Below are positions 9,840 through 18,472 of a stretch of 64,000 nucleotides of DNA, one piece after another. Every line of letters starts with the position of its first letter. Positions within the stretch are counted from its first letter, which is position 1. Source of the stretch: Chitinophaga filiformis (GTDB lineage Bacteria > Bacteroidota > Bacteroidia > Chitinophagales > Chitinophagaceae). A program made the translations under genes and the position numbers. The notes under the pieces were generated by a model. The model worked only from the letters and a program-made list of their open reading frames with translations. It was not told the origin of the DNA and searched no databases. The stretch covers positions 2,955,001-3,019,000 of the forward strand of contig NZ_CP095855.1 in assembly GCF_023100805.1 (NCBI RefSeq), given 5' to 3'.

Positions 9840-10819
9840 AACCCCGGATACTGATAACAGGCGCCAGCGGTTTTGTAGGATATCATCTGGTAGAGACAGC
9901 GCTGGATGCAGGAATGGAGGTTTACGCCGCTGTACGTGCATCCAGTAATGTTTCCCACCTGAAACATTTGCCGGTAAATTTTGTTTATCCTGATTTCAGT
10001 AGTAAGGATGATCTGAAAGATCTGATCGTGAAGCATGGATTCGACTACATCATTCATGGAGCAGGTATAACGAAGGCAAAGTCCCTGGACGAATATAACA
10101 GGGTTAATGCAGGGTACACCCTCAACCTGGCAGTAGCAGCCGGAGAATCGAGGGTCCCCATTAAGAAGTTTGTATTTATTAGCAGTCTGGCGGCCGTAGG
10201 CCCCATCGCATATAATGCCAGCTGGCCTGTTCCGGACGTGGCGAAGCCCCAACCGGTGACCAGTTACGGAAAAAGTAAATTACTGGCTGAAGAATACCTG
10301 GGAGTTATTTCAGATGTCCCCTGGGTAGTATTAAGGCCCACAGCAGTGTATGGGCCAAGAGAACGGGATCTTTTCGTATTGTTCAAAACGTACAGACGGG
10401 GTTTGGAACCTTATATGGGCAAAGGCGCCCAATGGCTGAGTTTTGTCTACGTCAAGGATCTCGCACAAGCGGCATTGCTGGCACTGACGGCTCCTGTATC
10501 AGGAACTGTATATAACATTTCAGACGGTAACAGGTACGACCGTTACGCACTGGCCAATGTTATAAAGCAACATCTGAAGCTGCACACTTTTCGCGTTCAC
10601 CTACCTCTGCCTGTTATTAAATCTGTTGCCACTATTATGGAAATGGTGAGCCGTGGGGCTCCCTTGCTGAATAGGGACAAACTGAATGAGCTGACGGCGG
10701 AGAACTGGGATTGTAACATAGAAAAGATACGGCAGGACCTGGGCTATCGCCCCGCATATGATCTTGAAAAAGGTATACGGGAAACGCTGGACTGGTACAC
10801 CGCCAACAAATGGTTTTGA
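9836..10819 (+). CDS. NAD(P)-dependent epimerase/dehydratase-family reductase, candidate ketosphinganine reductase
   Basis: This is an extended short-chain dehydrogenase. The Rossmann loop 'TGASGFVGYHLVE' is at residues 8-20, the serine is in 'FISSLAAVGP', and the catalytic pair is in 'YGKSK'. It overlaps the previous gene by four bases (ATGA). In Caulobacter (CerR) and Bacteroides the step that reduces 3-ketosphinganine or its N-acyl form is performed by this type of protein. With spt and the GNAT gene upstream it completes dihydroceramide formation. A sugar-nucleotide substrate is the usual alternative for the family, but no other sugar-nucleotide gene is in the operon. Confidence 0.7.
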   Translation: MKPRILITGASGFVGYHLVETALDAGMEVYAAVRASSNVSHLKHLPVNFVYPDFSSKDDLKDLIVKHGFDYIIHGAGITKAKSLDEYNRVNAGYTLNLAVAAGESRVPIKKFVFISSLAAVGPIAYNASWPVPDVAKPQPVTSYGKSKLLAEEYLGVISDVPWVVLRPTAVYGPRERDLFVLFKTYRRGLEPYMGKGAQWLSFVYVKDLAQAALLALTAPVSGTVYNISDGNRYDRYALANVIKQHLKLHTFRVHLPLPVIKSVATIMEMVSRGAPLLNRDKLNELTAENWDCNIEKIRQDLGYRPAYDLEKGIRETLDWYTANKWF

Positions 10820-10851
10820 TTAAAACAGTTAAATAAAAGTCTCACATTTTT

Positions 10852-12177
10852 ATGAAACATCAAATTAAAGAAGCAAAAGGGAAACTGGGTGTCCTGATGC
10901 CGGGCCTTGGCGCGGTAGCCACGACATTCATTGCCGGAGTAGAATCAATTAAGAAAGGGCTGTCCAAGCCCATTGGCTCTGTTGCACAAATGGGCCATAT
11001 CAGATTGGGAAAAAGAACGGAAAACAGGAATCCGCTGATCAAGGACTTCGTTCCTTTAGCCAGCCTGAATGACCTGGTATTCGGTGGTTGGGATGTGTAT
11101 GAAGATAATGTGTATACCGCTGCAGTCAAAGCCGAAGTACTTGACAGGTTTATGCTGGAAGCCATCAGGCCCGAACTGGAATCTATCGTTCCAATGAAGG
11201 CGGCTTTCGATAAAAACTTTGTTAAAAATCTGGATGGTACACACGTAAAGGAGTACAAGACCCGTTATGACCTCGCACAGGCCGTAATAGAGGACATTAA
11301 GAATTTCCAGAAAGAAAAAGGTTGTGACCGCGTTGTAATGGTATGGTGCGGTTCTACCGAAATATATCACGAAGCTGCAGATGTTCACCAGTCATTAGCT
11401 GCATTTGAACAGGGGCTGAAAGATAATGATGCGCGTATTGCTCCAAGCATGATCTATGCATATGCGGCGCTGACGCTGGGCGTTCCTTTTGCGAACGGTG
11501 CACCTAACCTGACCTGCGACATACCTGCTCTTGTTGAATTGTCCAAAAAGACGAAGACCCCCATCGCCGGTAAAGACTTCAAAACGGGTCAGACCCTGAT
11601 GAAGACCATCCTGGCCCCCGGTTTGCAGGCACGTGCGCTGGGTATGGAAGGCTGGTTCTCAACCAATATCCTGGGGAACCGTGATGGATGGGTACTGGAC
11701 GATCCTGATAACTTTAAAACAAAAGAAGTATCCAAACTGGGAGTACTTGAAGATATCCTGATGCCGGACGAGAACCCTGAACTGTATGGTGATATGTACC
11801 ATAAGATCAGGATCAACTATTATCCTCCGCGCAAGGACAACAAGGAAAGTTGGGATAACATTGACATATTTGGTTGGATGGGCTATAAAATGCAGATCAA
11901 GGTGAATTTCCTTTGCCGCGACTCTATCCTGGCTGCGCCGATCGTACTCGACCTCGCCTTGTTCATCGACTTTGCGAAGCGTGCCGGTATGAGCGGTATC
12001 CAGGAATGGCTGTCCTTCTATCTGAAATCGCCACAAACAGCACCAGGCCTGCGTCCTGAGCATGACATCTTCAAACAGCTGATCAAGTTGCAGAATACCC
12101 TGCGCTACCTGATGGGTGAAGATCTGATCACGCACCTGGGGCTGGATTATTACGAAGGAATTTTAAACGAAGGATGA
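10852..12177 (+). CDS. ino1: Inositol-3-phosphate synthase (MIPS)
   Basis: This enzyme converts glucose-6-phosphate to 1L-myo-inositol 1(3)-phosphate with bound NAD. The 441-residue product is typical of bacterial/archaeal length. It contains the N-terminal Rossmann stretch 'GVLMPGLGAVATTFIAGVE', the 'NGAPNLTCDIPAL' motif and the signature region 'GKDFKTGQTLMKT'. In Bacteroides thetaiotaomicron the MIPS gene sits with inositol-lipid genes, a published locus. It starts 32 bp after the reductase and overlaps the next gene by four bases. It supplies the head group for the phosphatidylinositol-phosphate synthase downstream. Confidence 0.92.
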   Translation: MKHQIKEAKGKLGVLMPGLGAVATTFIAGVESIKKGLSKPIGSVAQMGHIRLGKRTENRNPLIKDFVPLASLNDLVFGGWDVYEDNVYTAAVKAEVLDRFMLEAIRPELESIVPMKAAFDKNFVKNLDGTHVKEYKTRYDLAQAVIEDIKNFQKEKGCDRVVMVWCGSTEIYHEAADVHQSLAAFEQGLKDNDARIAPSMIYAYAALTLGVPFANGAPNLTCDIPALVELSKKTKTPIAGKDFKTGQTLMKTILAPGLQARALGMEGWFSTNILGNRDGWVLDDPDNFKTKEVSKLGVLEDILMPDENPELYGDMYHKIRINYYPPRKDNKESWDNIDIFGWMGYKMQIKVNFLCRDSILAAPIVLDLALFIDFAKRAGMSGIQEWLSFYLKSPQTAPGLRPEHDIFKQLIKLQNTLRYLMGEDLITHLGLDYYEGILNEG

Positions 12178-12638
12178 TCCGAATTCACAAAATAATCGCT
12201 ACCAGCCTGGGCATAGGCTACATCGGTAAGGGAGGAGGCACGGTTGCTGCCGCCGTGACAGCTCTTTGCTGGTACCTTGCGCAGGCTGGTAGTAGCATAT
12301 CTGCGATGTGGCCACTGGCATTTACCATTGCAGTTACGTTGCTGGGCATTTGGTCCGGTACGGAAGTTGAACCTTACTGGGGTAAGGATGATAAGAAAGT
12401 GGTGATAGATGAAGTGTCCGGTATGTGCTTCAGCCTGTTGTTCCTGCCGGTAACACCGGCTTACGTACTGGCGGGACTTGTATTGTTCAGATTCTTTGAT
12501 ATCCGCAAACCATTATTAATCCGCCGTACCGAGCAGTTGCCGGGAGGGCTTGGCGTAATGATGGATGACGTGGTAGCAGGAGTATACACCAACTTGTTAC
12601 TGCAGATTGTTTATCACAGTAACGTTTTTGGAAGATGA
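12174..12638 (+). CDS. PgpA-family membrane phosphatase, probable phosphatidylinositol-phosphate phosphatase
   Basis: The 154-residue protein resembles phosphatidylglycerophosphatase A. It carries the 'GYIGKGGGTVAAAV' start, the acidic 'VVIDEVSGM' motif and 'FRFFDIRKP'. PgpA dephosphorylates PGP in E. coli. The homologue in the Bacteroides inositol-lipid locus is reported to dephosphorylate PIP to PI. Position directly after MIPS (ATGA overlap) favours PIP here. It has two or three membrane segments and acts at the inner membrane. PGP as substrate cannot be excluded if the genome lacks another PgpA. Confidence 0.82.
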   Translation: MIRIHKIIATSLGIGYIGKGGGTVAAAVTALCWYLAQAGSSISAMWPLAFTIAVTLLGIWSGTEVEPYWGKDDKKVVIDEVSGMCFSLLFLPVTPAYVLAGLVLFRFFDIRKPLLIRRTEQLPGGLGVMMDDVVAGVYTNLLLQIVYHSNVFGR

Positions 12639-13030
12639 TGAAATTTTTGAAGGCTCAGGCTTCATCACTGATAGCGACAGGGCTGGATTTCCTGGTGGTC
12701 ATCCTGCTGTCAACCGAGGCGGGAGCCTGGTATGTCGGTGCAAACATGGCCGGTACCTTTGCAGGTGGAGCCGCCAATTTTATGATTAACCGGCAGTGGG
12801 TCTTTAATAAGGAGAAAAGTGCGATAGGAGGACAGGCACTGCGCTATGGTATCACCTGGATGGGAAACATGCTGCTGAATGCGGCAGGAGTGTGGCTTAT
12901 ACTACATTTTACAGGATGGTACAGTCTTATAGACAGAGTAGCCATGGTTAAAATGGCAGTATCGCTGATAATTGGGTTTACTTATAGTTATATAATGCAG
13001 AAGCGGTTCGTTTTTAAAGATGTTAGATAG
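12635..13030 (+). CDS. GtrA-family membrane protein
   Basis: The 131-residue protein has four predicted helices in the GtrA pattern ('FLKAQASSLIATGLDFLVVI', 'GTFAGGAANFMINRQWVF' and a C-terminal 'YIMQKRFVF'). GtrA proteins are linked to movement of polyprenyl- or other lipid-linked sugars across the inner membrane. It overlaps its neighbours by 4 bp upstream and 11 bp downstream, so it is firmly part of the lipid operon. In this setting it could flip an inositol lipid or assist a glycosyl modification. That role is inferred, since no glycosyltransferase is nearby. Confidence 0.8.
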   Translation: MMKFLKAQASSLIATGLDFLVVILLSTEAGAWYVGANMAGTFAGGAANFMINRQWVFNKEKSAIGGQALRYGITWMGNMLLNAAGVWLILHFTGWYSLIDRVAMVKMAVSLIIGFTYSYIMQKRFVFKDVR

Positions 13031-15575
13031 AATGAATGGTAGTAAAAATATTAGTTTAGGTCTTTTGTTATTGCTTACGCTCGGCTTTAGTTCAGTATTT
13101 GCACAAACGACGAAAGTAAAGGGTGTGGTTACAGACAAATCAGGTGCTCCGCTTCCCTTTGTAAGCGTTTTTGTGCCTGGTACTTCCTTTGGCATCGCTA
13201 CTGATGCTGCAGGCCGGTACGAATTACAGTTTGATAGCCCAAAAGATAGTATACGCTTTTCCCTGATGGGGTACAAAGCTATTACAGTACGCATACAGAG
13301 AGGTAGCGAACAGGTCAGGAATGTGAGCCTTGAAAGTGGCGCAAAAACCCTGGGAGAAGTGGTGATCAGGCGTAAGAAAGAAAGATACCGTAACAAGGAT
13401 AACCCGGCTGTAGAGTTGATCCGACTGGTCATTGATAATAAATCAAAGAACAGGATGGAGCATTATGACTATGCCAACTATAATCAGTACGAAAAACTGG
13501 AGTTTGCACTGAGTAATGTGTCTGAAAAGATCAGCAACAACCGTTTTACCCGGAAGTATAAATTCGTGTTCGATAACCAGGATACGACCAAGATGGCGGG
13601 GCGTTCGCTCCTCCCGATGTACCTGGAAGAAAGACTGGCAGATGTATACTACCGCAGGGATCCCGAAAAGAAGAAAACAATTGTCACTGCTGACAAGAAG
13701 GTCAGCTTTGAGAACTATATCGATAACCGCGGTCTGAGCGCTTATCTGAACCACATCTACCAGGACGTGGATATCTACGACAACAATATGATGTTGTTCA
13801 CCAACCAGTTCCTGAGTCCCATTGCAGATGCGGGTCCAACTTTCTACAAGTATTACATTGCTGACACCATCAAAACGGCAGACAGTACAAAACTGATTGT
13901 CCTGGAATTCTACCCCAGGAACAAGGCAGACCGTTTACTGGAAGGTAAACTGTATATCACGCTGGATGGGAAATACGCTATTCAGAAGGCGGATATGACC
14001 GCCAATAAGGAGATCAACCTGAACTTTATCCGTGATTTCCATCTCTATATGGATTTCGAAAAAACAGCGGATGGCCGGTATTTCATGAACAAGAACACCC
14101 TGATGGCAGATTTTGGCCTCTTCAAAGGTAAGAGCGGTCTTTACGGGGAACGTACGGTGTCACTGAAGAATATGGTGATCAACAAGCCTATGCCGGACAA
14201 ATTCTATGAAGGCAGCTCCTTCGTGGAAAATGAGGAAGAGGTGGTGAAGCCGGAGAGCTTCTGGGACCAGAACAGGCATGATACGCTGACTACAGCAGAA
14301 TCGAAGGTGTACGCCAATATCGACAGCCTGCAGCATATGAAATCGTTCAGAAGGACGATGGACATTGCTACCCTGCTGCTGGCCGGCTGGAAAAGCGTAG
14401 GGCCCAAATTTGAGATTGGACCGGTGAACACCTTCTATAACTTCAACCCGGTAGAGGGCTTCCGCCTGAGGTTGGGTGGAAGGACCACTCCTAAGTTCAA
14501 CAAGAGCATTTACCTGGAAGGCTACGGCGCTTACGGTTTCAAGGATGAGAAATGGAAATATTACTTCGGAGGCTCTTATGCCTTTAACCATAAGTCCATT
14601 TACGACTGGCCGGTGCGTGCCGTTAAGGCCAGCTACCAGCACGATACAAAGATCCCGGGCCAGGAATTGCAGTTCGTACAGGAAGATAACTTCCTGCTGT
14701 CATTCAAACGTGGTAACAACGATAAATGGCTGTACAACGACATCTACAGGGTGTATTACCTCCATGAGCTGTACAATCACTCTTCTTTCCAGGTAGGCTT
14801 CAAACACTGGCAGCAGACGCCCGCCGGTACCCTGTCTTACTATAAGGGCAACACTGCCGACAGTGTGAAGAAGATCACTACTTCCGAGCTGTCGCTGGAA
14901 CTGCGTTGGGCGCCTCATGAGCAGTTCTACCAGGGAAAGAACTTCAGGATCCCCATCCCCAACAAATATCCTATCTTCACACTCAGAGCAATCGCGGGAG
15001 TGAAGGGGCTGTTCGGTAGCGGATATAACTACCAGAACATCACCCTGAATATTTATAAGATGGTATACCTTTCACAGCTTGGCTATAGTGAGGTTGTATT
15101 AGAGGGTGGTTACATCTTCGGACACATACCTTATCCGTTGTTGACCATCCACAGAGCGAACCAGACCTATGCTTACCAGTTACAGTCTTATAACCTGATG
15201 AACTTCCTGGAATTTGTGAGTGACCGCTATGCTGGTATAAATATTGACCATAGCTTTAACGGATTTATCTTCAATAAGATACCTTTGCTGAAAAAACTGA
15301 AACTCCGTGAGGTAGCAACCGTGAAGGTATTATACGGAGGATTGAGCAAAGGCAATGATCCAAGACAGGATCCAACGAAGATACAGTTCTCAAATTATGC
15401 AGATGGAGTACCGATCACCTATACACTTGGCAATACGCCATATGTGGAAGGCAGTGTTGGTATCGCCAATATATTCAAACTGCTCAGGTTAGACCTCGTA
15501 AAGAGGTTTACCTACCTGGATAACCCGTTGATTGCCAATTGGGGTATCAGGGGCAGGGTTAGATTTGATTTTTAA
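13020..15575 (+). CDS. Outer-membrane barrel with N-terminal carboxypeptidase-regulatory-like domain (DUF5686 type)
   Basis: The 851-residue protein has a signal peptide ('LLLLLTLGFSSVFAQ'), a CarboxypepD_reg-like beta-sandwich at about 33-110 ('VKGVVTDKSGAPLPFVSVFV'), a central periplasmic region and a long C-terminal beta-barrel ending in 'GRVRFDF' with terminal Phe, as in outer-membrane proteins. Such DUF5686 barrels are common in Bacteroidota and have no settled function. The gene begins inside gtrA (an ATG at 13032 is the alternative start) and lies in the middle of the lipid operon. Export or insertion of sphingolipids at the outer membrane is a plausible but unproven role. Confidence 0.82.
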   Translation: MLDRMNGSKNISLGLLLLLTLGFSSVFAQTTKVKGVVTDKSGAPLPFVSVFVPGTSFGIATDAAGRYELQFDSPKDSIRFSLMGYKAITVRIQRGSEQVRNVSLESGAKTLGEVVIRRKKERYRNKDNPAVELIRLVIDNKSKNRMEHYDYANYNQYEKLEFALSNVSEKISNNRFTRKYKFVFDNQDTTKMAGRSLLPMYLEERLADVYYRRDPEKKKTIVTADKKVSFENYIDNRGLSAYLNHIYQDVDIYDNNMMLFTNQFLSPIADAGPTFYKYYIADTIKTADSTKLIVLEFYPRNKADRLLEGKLYITLDGKYAIQKADMTANKEINLNFIRDFHLYMDFEKTADGRYFMNKNTLMADFGLFKGKSGLYGERTVSLKNMVINKPMPDKFYEGSSFVENEEEVVKPESFWDQNRHDTLTTAESKVYANIDSLQHMKSFRRTMDIATLLLAGWKSVGPKFEIGPVNTFYNFNPVEGFRLRLGGRTTPKFNKSIYLEGYGAYGFKDEKWKYYFGGSYAFNHKSIYDWPVRAVKASYQHDTKIPGQELQFVQEDNFLLSFKRGNNDKWLYNDIYRVYYLHELYNHSSFQVGFKHWQQTPAGTLSYYKGNTADSVKKITTSELSLELRWAPHEQFYQGKNFRIPIPNKYPIFTLRAIAGVKGLFGSGYNYQNITLNIYKMVYLSQLGYSEVVLEGGYIFGHIPYPLLTIHRANQTYAYQLQSYNLMNFLEFVSDRYAGINIDHSFNGFIFNKIPLLKKLKLREVATVKVLYGGLSKGNDPRQDPTKIQFSNYADGVPITYTLGNTPYVEGSVGIANIFKLLRLDLVKRFTYLDNPLIANWGIRGRVRFDF

Positions 15576-15593
15576 TGTTTTTAATCGTAAACC

Positions 15594-16868
15594 ATGAAAA
15601 AACGATTCAGAGATAAGCTGCAGCAAGCAATTTACGTGGTGATCAACCCTTTGGTAAAGGGGCTGATCAAGCTGGGGCTGACGCCTAACGCTGTCACCCT
15701 GATCGGATTCCTGCTGAATATAGGTGTAGTCGTGATATTTGTGACGGGAGTCGAGGAAGGCAACAGGGGAGACCTGTCCTATGTGGGATGGGCCGGCGCC
15801 CTGATCCTTTTTGCAGGACTATTTGATATGCTGGACGGGCAGGTAGCCCGCCTGGGAAATATGGGCTCGCGCTTCGGCGCCCTTTTCGATTCCGTACTGG
15901 ACCGTTACAGTGAAATGGTCCTGTTCCTGGGGATCTGTTATTACCTGATCGGACATCACTATTTCCTGAGCTCCATATTTGCCTTCATTGCGCTGATCGG
16001 CTCTATGATGGTAAGCTATACCAGGGCGCGTGCTGAAGGCCTCGGTATTGAAAGTAAGGGAGGATTGATGCAACGCCCGGAAAGGATCGTGATCATTTCG
16101 GTATCTGCTATTGCCTGCGGTATCACCTCACACTTCATCGGGGGAGATTACAAACTGTTTATACCAGGCATTCCTTTCCATGTATTTGAGACCATTTCGA
16201 TCTTTACCTTCCCGCTGTTCATCATGGCCATCATGACCAATATAACAGCAATAGGCCGCCTGAAAGATGCAAAGAAAGCAATAGACCAGCAGGACCAGGT
16301 AACCCGTGTTATCAGAAGCGCTACCACTACCCCGGTGATCGCCCTGCTTATCATGGTAATGCCTGTTATGGCTATGGCGAATGTACAGAAGGCGGGTACA
16401 GAACCGGTGTTCCCGGTGCCGCAGAATATTCCGCATATGCTGTTCTACATGCAGCGTACGCCGAATGCCAACACTATTATTTATGACCTGAACCTGCAGA
16501 AAGATGGCACCCTGGACGAAGATGATCCGGTGAATATTTACTGGATCAGGTACACGGAAAAAGGTGAAAAGAAAGGATTAAACTATATACAACGTAAATT
16601 TGCATACGGACTGAAGATAAAGCAGGTGGCGAAAGACAAATATGAATTGCGTTCCGTAGCCTATGATAAAAAAAAGATGTACCTGATGAAGTCCGCCGAG
16701 GGCGACTACCATATCTACACCCAGATTGGTAGCGTAATGGCGCAGCTGAACAGGATCTACCTGCAGATAGAAGGAGGCACCTTCTGGTTCCCGAACGTGG
16801 TATACATAGAAATGAAAGGAGTGGACCCTGCTACCGGCAAAGAAATAAAGGAGCAGTTCAAGCCATAA
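15594..16868 (+). CDS. Phosphatidylinositol-phosphate synthase (CDP-alcohol phosphatidyltransferase) fused to a DUF4833-like domain
   Basis: Residues 1-235 are a CDP-alcohol phosphatidyltransferase with the complete motif D-x2-D-G-x2-A-R-x8-G-x3-D-x3-D at residues 78-103. With inositol phosphate it would make phosphatidylinositol phosphate. Residues 238-262 look like a signal peptide in the middle of the chain (arginines, then 'VIALLIMVMPVMAMA'). Residues 265-424 form a soluble domain resembling DUF4833 ('YMQRTPNANTIIYDLN', 'VNIYWIRYTEKGEKKGLN'), placed in the periplasm. From memory, Bacteroides carries these as separate neighbouring genes, so this would be a gene fusion. The gene starts 18 bp after the barrel gene. 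Confidence 0.88.
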   Translation: MKKRFRDKLQQAIYVVINPLVKGLIKLGLTPNAVTLIGFLLNIGVVVIFVTGVEEGNRGDLSYVGWAGALILFAGLFDMLDGQVARLGNMGSRFGALFDSVLDRYSEMVLFLGICYYLIGHHYFLSSIFAFIALIGSMMVSYTRARAEGLGIESKGGLMQRPERIVIISVSAIACGITSHFIGGDYKLFIPGIPFHVFETISIFTFPLFIMAIMTNITAIGRLKDAKKAIDQQDQVTRVIRSATTTPVIALLIMVMPVMAMANVQKAGTEPVFPVPQNIPHMLFYMQRTPNANTIIYDLNLQKDGTLDEDDPVNIYWIRYTEKGEKKGLNYIQRKFAYGLKIKQVAKDKYELRSVAYDKKKMYLMKSAEGDYHIYTQIGSVMAQLNRIYLQIEGGTFWFPNVVYIEMKGVDPATGKEIKEQFKP

Positions 16869-16894
16869 AAGGTTGATCGTTAAATTCAGAAAGA

Positions 16895-17515
16895 ATGAGT
16901 AATAGACAGTACGTTTCCAACTCGCAAGAGTCTGTGCCTATGTTCAAGAACGGACTACTGGAAAGTTTATCTAAAGTGCATTTCAGCGTTCCGCTGTTCT
17001 TATACGTTCCTGTTATCGCCTATTGCTGCTGGACAGCACTGGTAACAGTGCATACAGGTGTACTGATATGGCTGCTCAGCGTACTGGCCGGTATCTTTAT
17101 CTGGTCGCTGGTAGAATATATCATGCATCGTTTTGTATTCCATTTTGTACCGAAGTCTTCCTGGGGACTAAAGCTGCACTTCATTTTCCATGGTGTGCAT
17201 CATGATTACCCTAACGACAGGTTGCGACTGGTATTGCCACCATCTGTGAGCATACCGCTGGCACTCGGCTTCTGGTTCCTGTACAAGAGTTTTATACCCG
17301 AAGTATATTTTTACGGATTTTATGCAGGCTTTATCGGCGGATATCTTTTCTACGATATCTCCCACTATGCCCTGCACCATTTCAATTTTAAGGCAAAGTT
17401 CTGGAAGAAGCTGAAGAAACACCACATGATGCACCACTATGCCGATGCTACCAAAGGATATGGTGTAAGTTCTTCATTCTGGGACAAGATCTTCGGATCA
17501 GATTTTCAAAAGTGA
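16895..17515 (+). CDS. Fatty acid hydroxylase superfamily protein, FA2H/Scs7-like ceramide hydroxylase candidate
   Basis: This is a di-iron membrane hydroxylase of 206 residues. The histidine clusters are complete: H78 and H83 ('EYIMHRFVFHF'), H99/H102/H103 ('FHGVHHDYPND'), H157/H161/H162 ('SHYALHHF') and H176/H177/H180/H181 ('HHMMHHYAD'). The tail 'GYGVSSSFWDKIFG' is characteristic of the FA2H/Scs7 group, which adds the 2-hydroxyl to the N-acyl chain of ceramides. 2-Hydroxy-acyl ceramides are known from sphingolipid-making Bacteroidota. It is separated by 26 bp from the PIP synthase and 6 bp from the IPC synthase. Sterol or carotenoid hydroxylation is unlikely in this operon. Confidence 0.85.
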   Translation: MSNRQYVSNSQESVPMFKNGLLESLSKVHFSVPLFLYVPVIAYCCWTALVTVHTGVLIWLLSVLAGIFIWSLVEYIMHRFVFHFVPKSSWGLKLHFIFHGVHHDYPNDRLRLVLPPSVSIPLALGFWFLYKSFIPEVYFYGFYAGFIGGYLFYDISHYALHHFNFKAKFWKKLKKHHMMHHYADATKGYGVSSSFWDKIFGSDFQK

Positions 17516-17521
17516 GATAAG

Positions 17522-18472
17522 ATGGATGCACCGGTTCCTGCCAGGCCTACAACTGCTTTTTTTGATAGGCGATATATGCTGATCGTTACTGCGATCAGCA
17601 TAGCTTATCTGTTGCTTTCCGCCTGGCTGGTTGGCTTTAAGACAGATCAGCTGTGGCTGACGGCTATTTTTAATGTTTGCTATTACGTATCAAGACCAAC
17701 CCGGCGTTTTATACTGGGTTTTTCGATCTTCATTTTTTACTGGATCGTGTTCGACTATATGAAGGCATTCCCGAATTACCTGACGGGGCCTGTGCATATC
17801 AAGGACATTTACGAGACAGAAAAAGCATGGTTTGGCGTGATGATGGATGGAGTGAAGGTCACTCCGAACGAGTATTGGCTGCATCATACCCGGGTATGGC
17901 TGGATGTGCTGACAGGATCGTTCTATTTATGTTGGGTGCCGGTACCGCTGGCATTTGCCACTTACCTGTTCTATAAGGACAGGCTGACTTTCCTGCATTT
18001 TGCCTTTACCTTTATACTGGTTAACTGGCTGGGATATATTATTTACTATACCTATCCTGCCGCGCCACCATGGTATGTACAATTACACGGTTTTGATTTT
18101 ATTGCCAGCACGCCCGGTAATACCGCCGGACTGGCCAGGTTCGATACCGCGCTGAACGTTAATATCTTCGGATCATTATATGCAAAAGGATCAAACGTAT
18201 TTGCGGCAATGCCATCATTGCATTCCGCTTATCCGCTGATCGTATTCTTCTACGCAAGGAAGACCACTAATCTGTTCTTCACGACCATTTTCGGGATCAT
18301 TGCTATCGGTATCTGGTTTGCAGCTGTCTATACCAGCCATCACTACGTGCTGGATGTATTGGCAGGCATTGCCTGTGCCAGTGTGGGTATTGCATTATAC
18401 AGACTTGTGCTGATGAGAAGCGTGGCCTATAATGAGCGGATCAACAAGTACTATGCAGCCGTTACGAAGTAA
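17522..18472 (+). CDS. Inositol phosphorylceramide synthase-like PAP2 protein (Aur1-type)
   Basis: The 316-residue polytopic membrane protein is of the PAP2_3/Aur1 type. It shows 'YYTYPAAPPWY' near residue 175, 'AAMPSLHSA' with H234, and 'TSHHYVLD' with H274 and D278. H234, H274 and D278 correspond to the catalytic triad of Aur1. The enzyme would transfer phosphoinositol from PI to ceramide, the last step of the pathway built by the nine genes before it. Its last 11 bases overlap the end of the convergent TPR gene, so no separate terminator fits between the two stops. Confidence 0.85.
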   Translation: MDAPVPARPTTAFFDRRYMLIVTAISIAYLLLSAWLVGFKTDQLWLTAIFNVCYYVSRPTRRFILGFSIFIFYWIVFDYMKAFPNYLTGPVHIKDIYETEKAWFGVMMDGVKVTPNEYWLHHTRVWLDVLTGSFYLCWVPVPLAFATYLFYKDRLTFLHFAFTFILVNWLGYIIYYTYPAAPPWYVQLHGFDFIASTPGNTAGLARFDTALNVNIFGSLYAKGSNVFAAMPSLHSAYPLIVFFYARKTTNLFFTTIFGIIAIGIWFAAVYTSHHYVLDVLAGIACASVGIALYRLVLMRSVAYNERINKYYAAVTK

